Positions 35,399 through 43,248 of a DNA stretch of 64,000 nt are shown in pieces. The stretch is taken from NCBI RefSeq assembly GCF_029871245.1, contig NZ_SSON01000050.1, positions 1-64,000 of the forward strand, in the 5' to 3' direction. Under the pieces are notes generated by a model that saw nothing but the letters and a program-made list of their open reading frames with translations, did not search any database and was not told where the DNA came from. Each line of letters starts with the position of its first letter. The first letter of the stretch is position 1. Origin of the DNA: Pseudomonas sp. BN102. Its GTDB lineage: Bacteria; Pseudomonadota; Gammaproteobacteria; Pseudomonadales; Pseudomonadaceae. A program made the translations under genes and the position numbers.

Positions 35399-36628
35399 AT
35401 GCATACACTTCGCAAAGCCCTGCACAACGAGCTTCACTCGCGCCCGTCGATCTATTTCCGCGATCCGGCCCACGTCTACCACTTCGCCTTCGCCGATACC
35501 GAAGACGTCTGCGATGCCCTGGTCGATCGCCTCAACCAGGCCGCCGATGCGCCCCTGGCCACCAACGGCTCCCAGGGTCTGTTACGCCTTGGCGAGAACA
35601 CCCTGAAATGGGAACGCCATACCGAGTTCTTCACCCTCACCCTGGTGGTGCCACGCAATGCCGGCGGCGAATACTGGCCGCCTCTGCCCCCCGCGCTGGA
35701 AAGCCTGGTGACCGACCATCGCCATCTGCTGATCAACGCCGACCAGGTGCTGGTGGAATCCGAAGCGGACTGGACCGGTGACCCCAGCGCCTATGGCTTC
35801 AAGGACCCTTCAGGCTCCAACCTGGGCGGTGGCGATGCCGCCGCCTGGTCGGACTTCCGCCTGACCGAGGAAGGGGTGAACCGCATCCTCCTGGTCAACC
35901 GCCGGCTCAATGCGTACCGCCTCGGCCGGATGATCCGTCGCCTGCTGGAGATCGAGACCTACCGGATGATGGCCTCCCTCACCCTGCCGGTGGCCCAGGC
36001 GGTGAGCGTGCAACTGAAGGACTACGACAAGGAACTGACCCAGCTTTCCGACCGCAATGCCGAGGGCAAGAGCAGCGCCAAGGCAGTCTCGGCCGATATC
36101 GCCGCGCTTTCTGCGCGCATCGTGCGCAGCACCGCTCGCACCCGGCAGCGTTTCAGCGCCACCGAGGCCTATGCGCAGATCGTCTTCGAACGCATCAACG
36201 AGTTGCGCGAATCCCATGTTGGCGACTGCCAGCGCCTAGGTGTGTTCATCGAACGGCGCTTCCGTCCCACCGTGCGTTACTGCGCCGCCACCGACCAGCG
36301 CCTGGTGCGTCTGGGCCAGAGCGTCGCCAACCTGGGCGACCTGCTGCAGGCGCGGGTGCAGGTGGAAGTGGAGGAGCAGAACTCCGAGATCCTGCGCAGC
36401 CTGAATGCCCGCGCCGACACCCAGATCAAGATCCAGAAGGCGGTGGAAGGCCTGTCCATCATCGCCATCAGCTACTACCTGCTGAGCCTGTTCAAGCTGT
36501 TCTACGGTGGCCTGCACACCCTCGGGCTGGATGTCTCGGCGAAGACCGCGATCCTGGTGATGACGCCTGTGGTGGTGCTGATTCTTGGCGGGATCTTCCT
36601 GCGCATCAGGAAGGCGAAGCGGCATTGA
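35399..36628 (+). CDS. DUF3422 family membrane-anchored protein
   Basis: A 409-residue protein. The N-terminal part opens HNELHSRPSIYFRDPAHVYHFAF, the DUF3422 signature. The middle is helical and probably coiled-coil (about residues 190-330). Two transmembrane helices close the chain (about residues 355-375 and 385-402). The function of the family is not known. The ATG at 35399 gives the family's normal start; its ribosome site is weak (AGAAG). It is a single gene, ending in a repeat-filled gap. Confidence 0.85.
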   Translation: MHTLRKALHNELHSRPSIYFRDPAHVYHFAFADTEDVCDALVDRLNQAADAPLATNGSQGLLRLGENTLKWERHTEFFTLTLVVPRNAGGEYWPPLPPALESLVTDHRHLLINADQVLVESEADWTGDPSAYGFKDPSGSNLGGGDAAAWSDFRLTEEGVNRILLVNRRLNAYRLGRMIRRLLEIETYRMMASLTLPVAQAVSVQLKDYDKELTQLSDRNAEGKSSAKAVSADIAALSARIVRSTARTRQRFSATEAYAQIVFERINELRESHVGDCQRLGVFIERRFRPTVRYCAATDQRLVRLGQSVANLGDLLQARVQVEVEEQNSEILRSLNARADTQIKIQKAVEGLSIIAISYYLLSLFKLFYGGLHTLGLDVSAKTAILVMTPVVVLILGGIFLRIRKAKRH

Positions 36629-36635
36629 TCGCGCT

Positions 36636-36735
36636 TTTCCTGTGGGGGCGATTTCAATCGCTGAGCAGGTCGCAGACCTGCCTTGATCACAGGGGCAGCT
36701 TCGCTGCCCATAGCGAATGAATTCGCCCCCACAAG
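36636..36735. repeat. Intergenic repeat pair (GGGGCGATTTCAATCGC / GAATGAATTCGCCCC)
   Basis: Two copies of the palindromic family in opposite orientation, GTGGGGGCGATTTCAATCGC near 36643 and GCGAATGAATTCGCCCCCAC near 36713, enclose an inner inverted repeat GGGCAGCTTCGCTGCCC. They separate the DUF3422 gene from the PrrF RNA. Confidence 0.8.
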
Positions 36736-36771
36736 TTTCCTGCGCCCGCAATTCGACAAATCCCAGGCAAA

Positions 36772-36883
36772 AAAAGACCCGGCAAAGTGCCGGGTCAATA
36801 ACCGTGATTAGCCTGATGAGGAGATAATCTGATGAGTCCGAAATCTGGGCTTGTCAGCTTATCCAGCTGGCCGCGAGGCCAGT
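36772..36883 (-). ncRNA. prrF: PrrF-type iron-responsive small RNA
   Basis: About 112 nt on the minus strand. The 5' end folds as CTGGCC-TCGC-GGCCAG. The middle holds the conserved single-stranded core with TCAGATTATCTCCTCATCAG and GGCTAATCACGG, which I recall as the PrrF core. The 3' end is a terminator, GACCCGGCA / TGCCGGGTC, followed by seven T residues. PrrF RNAs are made in low iron and, with Hfq, repress mRNAs of iron-containing enzymes such as sodB and TCA-cycle genes. Only one copy is present here, not the tandem pair of P. aeruginosa. A lipoate-ligase-like gene lies just upstream on the same strand. Confidence 0.9.
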
Positions 36884-36918
36884 GATTTGAATAATAACGA
36901 TTCTCATTTCTTAGTCAA
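36884..36918 (-). promoter_or_regulatory. PrrF promoter with Fur box
   Basis: On the minus strand TTGACT (36918-36913) and TATTAT (36896-36891) are 16 bp apart, with the predicted start at A36883, 7 bases beyond. Between and over the -10 box lies AATGAGAATCGTTATTATT, which fits the Fur consensus well. Iron-loaded Fur would thus block the promoter. Confidence 0.85.
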
Positions 36919-36993
36919 GCGCGATTTTGCAGATTCTGAGAAATCAATGGCATTCGCCTGTCGCTCAACCTCACCTGCTCTCCTCCAGCCCAC

Positions 36994-37704
36994 TCAATCC
37001 AGCGTCATCCCCGCCTCGGCCAGAGTGCGGCGATAGCACTCGTACAATGAGTCCACGCGACTCCAGACCTGCCCCGCGCATTCATCCAAGGCGATATGGC
37101 TGCTGGCGCGGCAGCGGGCCTCCAGGCCGCAGCCCTGATAGAAGGCGTTCACCACCTCGACCATGGGCTCGCGCTGGTTCTCCATCAGCACCGCGGCGTG
37201 GGCCAGCACCACGTGCCGGCTGTCCGCGCGGCGGCGCCGCCAGCGCTGGGCGGTGCCCACCAGCTTGCGCGCCTCCAGGTTGACGTTGTAGCGACCATCG
37301 CAGAAGGCGCCGTCTACCTCGCCCAGCCCACCTTCCAGGTCCAGGTCGGCGAGCCAGTTGAGCATGGGCTGGCAAAGACGCAGGTAGGCGGTTTCGATGC
37401 GGGTCAGTTCCCCTTCGTGGGGAGGCAAGGCATAAGCCAGGGCCACGTTGAGCACCGCGGGTGACTGGGGCACGGGCTCGCCGCCGCTGTCTCGCAGCGC
37501 AATCGGCCAGCCGAGGGCCACGCATTCGGCTTCGGCGGCGGCGAAACCGGCCAGCCGGCTCATCCGCTGCGGCATCACCAGTGCCGCCTCGGTAGGCCGC
37601 CAGAGCAGCAGCCCGCATTCCAATTCGCCCTGCTGGACGCGGTCCAGCAAGTGGCGCTCCGCGTCCAGGCCTTCGATCACGGCGAAGCGTGAAATCTGCT
37701 GCAT
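36994..37704 (-). CDS. Lipoate-protein ligase A-like (BPL/LplA fold) protein
   Basis: A 236-residue protein of the biotin/lipoate A/B ligase family. Seen are the early LLLWRPTEAALVMPQRMSRL strand-helix region, the central GAFCDGRYNVNLEARKLVGTAQRWRR, where the Lys of the KLxG motif is the substrate-binding residue, and the following HAAVLM. These fit LplA-like ligases or octanoyltransferases. The usual RRxSGGG loop is not recognisable (GWPIALRDSGGEPVPQSP stands in its place), so the exact acyl substrate is unsure. It lies upstream of prrF on the same strand, about 110 bp from the RNA start. Confidence 0.8.
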   Translation of the reverse strand: MQQISRFAVIEGLDAERHLLDRVQQGELECGLLLWRPTEAALVMPQRMSRLAGFAAAEAECVALGWPIALRDSGGEPVPQSPAVLNVALAYALPPHEGELTRIETAYLRLCQPMLNWLADLDLEGGLGEVDGAFCDGRYNVNLEARKLVGTAQRWRRRRADSRHVVLAHAAVLMENQREPMVEVVNAFYQGCGLEARCRASSHIALDECAGQVWSRVDSLYECYRRTLAEAGMTLD

Positions 37705-37914
37705 GAGTGCTCTCCAGTTCCGTCAAATTTACAGCGGCTTGCAATCGAAAAGGCTTTGCGGCGCCGGCGATACCCGATACCCAGAAGGCCACGTTCCCTC
37801 GACGACAACCATCGGCGCTCCTTCCTAACATGGTCCGCCGCCGCCGGCGTCCTGCCCTTCCTGCTGGGCGAGCGTAGCAGCCTGGCAGACCGAGAGTTTA
37901 CCCATCGGACTGTC

Positions 37915-37958
37915 AGGGGGCGGCTTCGCCGCCCTTGGCAAATGAATTCGCCCCTACA
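37915..37958. repeat. Single intergenic repeat copy (AAATGAATTCGCCCC)
   Basis: GGGCGGCTTCGCCGCCC, a perfect inverted arm, is followed by GGCAAATGAATTCGCCCCTAC, one copy of the window's most common repeat. It abuts the end of the MalM-domain gene. The rest of the 255-bp gap (37705-37959) shows no gene. Confidence 0.75.
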
Positions 37959-37959
37959 C

Positions 37960-39120
37960 CTACTTCACGATGGCCAGCTCGAAGGAACCCTGGTCGGCGT
38001 GCTCGTGCACCTGCATGCCCGACTCGCTCAGGGCCAGGTCCTGCAGGGGGCGTTTGAAGGGCTTGTTGTCCAGGGTCTGCAGGCTGCGGTCCTCGTTGGT
38101 GGTGAGCAGCAGCACATAGCGTTCGCCCTGGTTGGCGCGGACCTGCACCGTGCCTTCGATATAGGCGTAGCGATACCAGGTTTCGCCGTGCAGTTGGTAG
38201 ACGGCGTCGCTCACCAGGCGGGTCGGGCGCTTGGCGTCGTCGAGGAACAGCAGCGAGGGATAAACCACCTGGCGGTTGGCGAAGCTGCGAATGCGCAAGC
38301 CGTAGCTATGCTGCGAGCGCGGCAGCTTGAGGGCGCTGTAGTAACTCCGGCCCATGGGGAAATCGAAGCTGGGGGACAGGTTGTTCAACTCCTCGAAGCG
38401 CGGCTCCTCGGCCGAGACCTCAGTGAAGGCGTCGTCCGCCAGTTGGCCGCAGCAGCGGTCCACCAGGCTCTGGTAGAGGGCCTCGCCACGCTCCTCGCTG
38501 CCTTCGAGCAAAGCCTTCATGGCGGCGCTGGGTTGGCCGTCCAGGGAAGGCAGCAGTGCGGCCTTGCGCTTGAACTCCAGTTCGCGGCTCTCGGTGTAGG
38601 CGATGGGGCCCGGTCCTTGAGCGTCGCTGCCCTGCTCCCGGCCACGCGCCGGCACCGGTGAGTTGTGGGTGCGGCCCTGTTCATCGACCCAGGTGAAATA
38701 GGCCGGCCCCTGTTCCGGTCGGGAATAGCCGCGCCCTTCCAGCACGTCGGCGTCTATGTACTCGGCCGAACGCTGGCCATTGGGCAGGACGAAATCGCGC
38801 TGGCCCGACTCCACCTGGCCGGCGGCGTAGAAGCTGTTCTGCAGGTTGCCGCTGGCGTCCACCCAGGTGAAGTAGCGCCGCTTGCTCTCGCCACTGGTTT
38901 GGCTGCCGGGCCAGCGGGTGCCGTCGTCATCCTGCAGGCGCGCCTGGTCGCTCTGCGCGATGCGCTTGGCGGCCTGGCGCTGCTGCTCGCTGTAGCGGCC
39001 GTCGACGAAGGTGTTGTGTACCCGGCCCTGGTCGTCGATCCAGGTCAGGTAGCGACCGCTGGTGGCCTGGGCGGCGCCGGTAAGGGTCAGGGCGATGAGC
39101 AGGATGGGCGCTTTCATCAT
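37960..39120 (-). CDS. MalM-domain protein with three YFTWVD repeats, last gene of fil-like cluster
   Basis: A 386-residue exported protein with a signal peptide (MMKAPILLIALTLTGAAQA). Residues 24-154 contain three copies of a short motif, YLTWIDDQGRVHN (24), YFTWVDASGNLQN (83) and YFTWVDEQGRTHN (141), like DUF4124 units. The C-terminal half from about residue 215 is of the MalM type (FPMGRSYYSALKLP, YRYAYIEGTVQV). The start overlaps the stop of the FadL-like gene by one base. It resembles proteins annotated as pilus-system FilE in Acinetobacter; that link is from memory. It probably acts in the periplasm or at the outer membrane. Confidence 0.75.
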   Translation of the reverse strand: MMKAPILLIALTLTGAAQATSGRYLTWIDDQGRVHNTFVDGRYSEQQRQAAKRIAQSDQARLQDDDGTRWPGSQTSGESKRRYFTWVDASGNLQNSFYAAGQVESGQRDFVLPNGQRSAEYIDADVLEGRGYSRPEQGPAYFTWVDEQGRTHNSPVPARGREQGSDAQGPGPIAYTESRELEFKRKAALLPSLDGQPSAAMKALLEGSEERGEALYQSLVDRCCGQLADDAFTEVSAEEPRFEELNNLSPSFDFPMGRSYYSALKLPRSQHSYGLRIRSFANRQVVYPSLLFLDDAKRPTRLVSDAVYQLHGETWYRYAYIEGTVQVRANQGERYVLLLTTNEDRSLQTLDNKPFKRPLQDLALSESGMQVHEHADQGSFELAIVK

Positions 39121-40712
39121 CAGAAGGTCGTCTGGTAGGTCAGGGCGAGGATGTAGGCCTTCACCGAGGTCTCGACGTTCTGGCCCGCGTAGGGGTTGTA
39201 GACCAGGTTGTCGATGCCGGTGCAGTTGAGGTTGCAGCTGCTGTCGGCCTTGGTGCTCTGCCTGGAGGTGAAGTAGTTGAAGCCGATGTCGATGTTGGTG
39301 TCCTTGTCCCAGCGGTAACCGAGACCCAGGCCGTAGAGGTGGGCATCGCCTATGGGCGCGAGCACATCGGCCTTGTCGTCGGGGATGGCCGAGGGGCGCC
39401 ATTCGTAGCCGGCGCGCAGGGCCAGCCGGTCGTTCCACTGGTACTGCACGCCCAGGGCCCAACTCCAGGTATCGCGGTAGCCACGGTCGAGGATGATGCT
39501 GGTATCGGTGGCCTTGCCGCCACCGAAGGTCTTGGCGATGCGCAGCAGGTCCAGCTCGCGGTCGAACTCGATCTCGAACTCGTTCCAGTCGCTGTAGCCG
39601 CTCCACTTCAGGTCGACGTTGACCTGCCAGCGTTCGGAAGGCTTGAGCTTGATGCCGGTGGAGAAGTTGTCCGGATAGGTCATGTCGAGGGAGGCGTTGC
39701 CAGATTCTTCGTCGACATTGCCGTAAGGGAATATCGGGCTCAGCACCTGGCCGAACAACGAGGATTGCAGGCCGGACCAGAAGCCCTGCCATTGCTGGCT
39801 GTAGTCGACCCGGTACTTGCCCTGCAGGTGCATGCGCGCCTCGCTCTGGTAGGTGGCGCCCCAGGCGAACCAGTCGGTGGGCTCCCAGAGCACGCCGATG
39901 TTGTAGGTAGGCGACAGCGACTGCTGCAGGTCGAGATCCATATTGGCGAGGCTGTCGAAGGGGCCGATCTTGCCGCCGCAGACGTTGATCAGGCCGGACA
40001 CTACTTCGCCCATCCCCGGCAGGCAGAGGAACTCGTTGAATAGCCGGGTCAGGCCGGTGAGGAAGCCCGGGTTGCGGAAGTCCTGGTTGAGCGCCATGGC
40101 CTGGTGGGAGAAACCGATCGACAGGCCCAGCGCCAGCTCGTCGTTCATCTGGTAGCCCACCGAGGGCGAGAAGTAGGTGATGCGCTGCAGGGCCACTTCA
40201 CGTCCCTGGTAACGCGCCGGGTCGCTGTCCGAGTCCCGCGAGTAGCCCAGGGCCATGGGCGCGTAGACGTTGGTGGCGAAGGTGAACTTGGAGCCCGGCG
40301 GGTTGATCGAGAGCCCGGCCAGCGGCGCGAAGAGCACCGGCACCTCGGTCATGCCGCCCATGCCGGGCAGGTACATGGCCGGGGTCATGGTGCGGCTGCT
40401 GGAGTTCTTCACCGGATCGTCGTCGTAGCCGAGGAAGCCGTAGTCCTCCGGCGCCTCGAATCGGGCGCGGATATCCATCACCCCGGTGAGGAGCTTCACC
40501 GTGCTCTGGCGACCCTTGAGCTTGGTCAGGGCGGCCGGGTTGTAGTGCACGGCGTCGATCCCGGAGGAATCTGCCGTGACGGCGTTGGCCATTGCCATGG
40601 CCTTGGGGTTGCCGATGGTCAGGTCGTTGGCCAGTTGCGCCTGGGCCAGGCCCGCCCAGCACAAGCCGACCCCGGCAATCGCCCGCGCAAGCGGCGACAG
40701 TTGCATGCTCAT
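39120..40712 (-). CDS. FadL/OmpP1-family outer-membrane protein of the fil-like cluster
   Basis: A 530-residue barrel with a signal peptide ending AGLAQA and the FadL-type N-terminus (ANAVTADSSGIDAVHYNPAALTKL, with the NPA motif). It ends in the aromatic LTYQTTF. It is longer than fatty-acid FadL and carries two Cys pairs in loops (CLPGMG...NVCGG and CNLNC). FadL proteins let hydrophobic molecules cross the outer membrane; the cluster context suggests it may instead serve the secreted small protein. It is 18 bases after the next barrel gene. Confidence 0.85.
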   Translation of the reverse strand: MSMQLSPLARAIAGVGLCWAGLAQAQLANDLTIGNPKAMAMANAVTADSSGIDAVHYNPAALTKLKGRQSTVKLLTGVMDIRARFEAPEDYGFLGYDDDPVKNSSSRTMTPAMYLPGMGGMTEVPVLFAPLAGLSINPPGSKFTFATNVYAPMALGYSRDSDSDPARYQGREVALQRITYFSPSVGYQMNDELALGLSIGFSHQAMALNQDFRNPGFLTGLTRLFNEFLCLPGMGEVVSGLINVCGGKIGPFDSLANMDLDLQQSLSPTYNIGVLWEPTDWFAWGATYQSEARMHLQGKYRVDYSQQWQGFWSGLQSSLFGQVLSPIFPYGNVDEESGNASLDMTYPDNFSTGIKLKPSERWQVNVDLKWSGYSDWNEFEIEFDRELDLLRIAKTFGGGKATDTSIILDRGYRDTWSWALGVQYQWNDRLALRAGYEWRPSAIPDDKADVLAPIGDAHLYGLGLGYRWDKDTNIDIGFNYFTSRQSTKADSSCNLNCTGIDNLVYNPYAGQNVETSVKAYILALTYQTTF

Positions 40713-40730
40713 GAGGTACTCGCTCGCCGG

Positions 40731-41735
40731 TTACTGGGCCTTGAGGCCCTTGATGTCGAGAGGCACGGAGAGCCCCAGGAGTACGTCCGGTGAATCCTCG
40801 GTCATGCCGAAGCCGGCGTTGACGTTGACGATGTAGTCAGGCGACGTCCGCAGGCCGAGGGAGAAGTTCATGATCGAACTGGTCTGTTCGGTGCCCTCCA
40901 GGTTGTCGTTCTCGAACCTGTAGGTAGGCGCCATGCTGTAGGCCATCTGGTAGGAGGTGGCCAGGGACACGTCGTAGGACAGCGCGTAAGCGAAGCCCAT
41001 GCTGAAGTTGATCGTGTCGCCCGGCTCCACGTCTTCCAGGATGCGCCCGCCGCGCATCTGGTGGATGTCGTGCACCGGCATGTTGTAGGTGTACCCGACC
41101 GAGCCGAACAGCACGACCGGGTCGATCACGTAGGACATGTTGGCGCCGACGCCCAGGCTGTAATAGCCGCTGCCGGTGGACAGGTCATTCTCGGAGTTGA
41201 TGTCGTACGGGCTCTCGCCGGTGGGCAGACCGAGGGTGGCGAAGAGCGTGGTGACCGGGCGCCCGCGGGTGGAGGACCAGGGCTGCCAGCGCAGGGAGGC
41301 GGAGATGTCGCCGAGGCTGTAGACGTTGAGGTCGCGCTCGGTGTCGTACTTGGCGACGAAGGGCAGGCGCACGCTGAAGGTCAGGTTGTCCCACACCCCG
41401 TAGTCGAAGGTGAAGGAGTTGGTGAAGGTGTGCTGGGCCTCACTTTGGCTGAGCACGCTGTAGACGTTGCTGCCGGTGCGGAAGGTCTCGATCTGGGTGT
41501 CGCGCACCTGCGAGTAGTCGAAGCCGTAGGTGAGCGTGCGCTCGCCCTTCTTCAGCAGCGTGTAGCTCTTCTCCGATGCCTGGAAGACTTCCTCCAACGC
41601 CTTGGCGCTGTCGGCGTCGTCCTCCTTCTTGCTCAGCGCGTCACGCGCGTCTTCCACCGAGGCTTCCTCGGCTTGCAGCGGCAGACTGGTACAGAGCACC
41701 AGCATGGCCAGCCATGCGTATTCCCTTGGTCCCAT
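40731..41735 (-). CDS. Outer-membrane beta-barrel with N-terminal helical segment (FapF/FilC-like position)
   Basis: A 334-residue protein with a signal peptide ending PLQAEEA. A charged helical stretch follows at residues 25-60 (EDARDALSKKEDDADSAKAL) that may form a short coiled coil, then regular amphipathic strands (LTYGFDYSQVRDTQ onward) to residue 334. The strand half resembles the transporter barrels of the phenol-pathway type. The plan of helix plus barrel recalls FapF, the amyloid exporter, but is shorter; I could not see sequence identity. It lies 37 bases after the C39 gene. Confidence 0.72.
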   Translation of the reverse strand: MGPREYAWLAMLVLCTSLPLQAEEASVEDARDALSKKEDDADSAKALEEVFQASEKSYTLLKKGERTLTYGFDYSQVRDTQIETFRTGSNVYSVLSQSEAQHTFTNSFTFDYGVWDNLTFSVRLPFVAKYDTERDLNVYSLGDISASLRWQPWSSTRGRPVTTLFATLGLPTGESPYDINSENDLSTGSGYYSLGVGANMSYVIDPVVLFGSVGYTYNMPVHDIHQMRGGRILEDVEPGDTINFSMGFAYALSYDVSLATSYQMAYSMAPTYRFENDNLEGTEQTSSIMNFSLGLRTSPDYIVNVNAGFGMTEDSPDVLLGLSVPLDIKGLKAQ

Positions 41736-41772
41736 GGTGCTATCCCCAGGCCTTTCTTGTTATGTGCGGGTG

Positions 41773-42534
41773 TCACTTGCGGCGGATGTAGCGGATATCG
41801 CCCCCCGAGCCGAGTTCATCGATTTCGTTCTCGGTGAATTTGGTGATCTGCGGAAATGTCTGGAACGCCAGCAGGCTGACGGTGCGATCGTCCACCAGGC
41901 GCAGGTCGCGCTCGGTCAGGGCCATGGCGTTCTGTGGTTCGTTGCCCGAAGGGAAGATCACGAAGAGGACGTTCTGGTCCCAGATTTCCCCGAAACGGGC
42001 ACGGGTGAAACTGATGTTGCCAAGGGCGGGGTCGGCGACGAACACATGGTCGTTGTAGACATCGCGCACCACCACGAAATGTTTGAAGCCGCCATAGTGG
42101 ATCGGAACGATGGCCGGGTGCTCCAGGGCGTCGAGGTCGCCGAACTCGGCACGGAAGCCGCCGCTCTTGTAGCCCAGGGCACTGACGAAGCGCTTCATGT
42201 CGAGCAGCGAGAAACCACGGCGCTCGACGATCTTGTCGGCCTCGCCGTAACGCAGCAGGCCTTCCATCACCTGGCGCTCTTCCAGGTTGCGGCCCAGGTA
42301 GTAGTCCAGCATCGTGGTCAGCGCGGCGGAGCCACAGCTGTAGTCATAGGCCTGGCGGATGACGTTGCGGAATTGCAACTGGCTCATGGGCTCGACCACC
42401 GCCGTTTCGCGATAGGGCCCGTTGGGTGAAAGCGGCTGGCTGATATTCACCGCGCCTTGCGGCTGCGGCTTGGTATCCACCGCCTGGGTGAAGCCGAACA
42501 GACCCAGCAAACTGCCAACCAGGATTTCGATCAT
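41773..42534 (-). CDS. C39-family cysteine peptidase-like protein (FapD/FilB-like)
   Basis: A 253-residue protein with a hydrophobic N-terminal segment, then a full peptidase C39 core. It has Gln61 and Cys67 in QAYDYSCGSAALTTML, His152 in GGFKHFVVVRD and Asp168 in VFVADPA, so the catalytic set appears intact. C39 peptidases cut double-glycine-type leaders, and the amyloid operon fap has a comparable FapD. Here it probably processes or escorts the small secreted protein encoded just upstream. A stable hairpin separates the two genes. Confidence 0.82.
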   Translation of the reverse strand: MIEILVGSLLGLFGFTQAVDTKPQPQGAVNISQPLSPNGPYRETAVVEPMSQLQFRNVIRQAYDYSCGSAALTTMLDYYLGRNLEERQVMEGLLRYGEADKIVERRGFSLLDMKRFVSALGYKSGGFRAEFGDLDALEHPAIVPIHYGGFKHFVVVRDVYNDHVFVADPALGNISFTRARFGEIWDQNVLFVIFPSGNEPQNAMALTERDLRLVDDRTVSLLAFQTFPQITKFTENEIDELGSGGDIRYIRRK

Positions 42535-42562
42535 TGCCGTTCCGACTACAGGGCTTGCGGGG

Positions 42563-42595
42563 AAAGACCCCGTCGGCAGGAGCCGACGAGGTTTT
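42563..42595 (-). other. Hairpin between the FilA-like gene and the C39 peptidase gene
   Basis: CGTCGGC (42571-42577), a 4-base loop and GCCGACG (42582-42588) form a 7-bp GC-rich stem 30-50 bases after the FilA-like stop. Read on the minus strand it is followed by GGGTCTTT, a poor T run. It could be a weak terminator or an RNA-processing site that lets the secreted protein be made in excess of the downstream machinery. Confidence 0.55.
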
Positions 42596-42620
42596 CCGGG
42601 TTACAGGATGAACGCGGCTA

Positions 42621-43073
42621 TCAGTGGCCCCAGACCTTGATGGTGGAACCGGACATGTTCATGTTGTTGACGGCCAGGGAACCGATGCTGGCGGCGCTCG
42701 CGTCGCCGACGCGGATGGCGCCGACGGCGAGCTGGCCGGTGATGGCCGGCAAACTGATCTGCAGCTTGTCGTTGCCGCCGGCGCCACCGTCGATGACGTC
42801 GATCTTCAGCGGGTCGCTGTCGAGGATGTCGAAGCCGGTGAAGGAAATGGTTTCCAGGCGCAAGGTGCCGGAGGTGGTGGTGCCACCGGTGGTTTCGGAG
42901 TCGGTGTAGACCACGCTGCCGATGCTGCCGTTGAAGCTGCCGGAGATGCTGATGCCGTCCTGGCCGGTCACACCGGACAGCGCGGAATCGTCCATGGCCC
43001 GAAGGTCGGCCTGGGCCATGAAGGGAGCAGCGAGTACAGCAGCAGCCAGAGCCAGTTGTTTGAAGCTTTTCAT
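42621..43073 (-). CDS. Small secreted DUF6160/FilA-like protein
   Basis: A 150-residue protein with a signal peptide (MKSFKQLALAAAVLAAPFMAQA). It then has LRAMDDSALSGVTGQDGISI, the motif typical of DUF6160/FilA proteins of Acinetobacter and relatives. The rest is Gly/Ser/Thr/Asp-rich, with short alternating strands and no Cys, as in fibre-forming or beta-solenoid surface proteins. GGAG lies 10-11 bases before the ATG at 43073. It is the first gene of the five-gene cluster and directly follows two LuxR regulators. FilA proteins have been called pilus-system components; direct function is unproven. Confidence 0.8.
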   Translation of the reverse strand: MKSFKQLALAAAVLAAPFMAQADLRAMDDSALSGVTGQDGISISGSFNGSIGSVVYTDSETTGGTTTSGTLRLETISFTGFDILDSDPLKIDVIDGGAGGNDKLQISLPAITGQLAVGAIRVGDASAASIGSLAVNNMNMSGSTIKVWGH

Positions 43074-43248
43074 ATTTTTCTTATCTCCAAAGTTCACAGG
43101 AGGGTTGCCCCAGGGCCTGCCGTCGACTCCTGTCAGTGGCAGTCGGACCGGCTGACGCCGATCTCCAGGCCGGACACTGCTTCCCTAGGCGCATCCGGCG
43201 AGGATTCGTGAAGCACCGGGCTTCTCGACCTGGGAACAAAGCTACTGA

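Noticed and set aside
36640-36770. A second PrrF copy in tandem, as in P. aeruginosa
   Set aside because: The flanking DNA holds only intergenic repeats; neither the core nor a second terminator is present.
39120-40712. The FadL-like protein as part of aromatic hydrocarbon uptake (TodX/XylN type)
   Set aside because: FadL relatives do include such channels, but its tight coupling with the C39, barrel and MalM genes fits the fil-like cluster better; substrate uptake by this protein remains possible.
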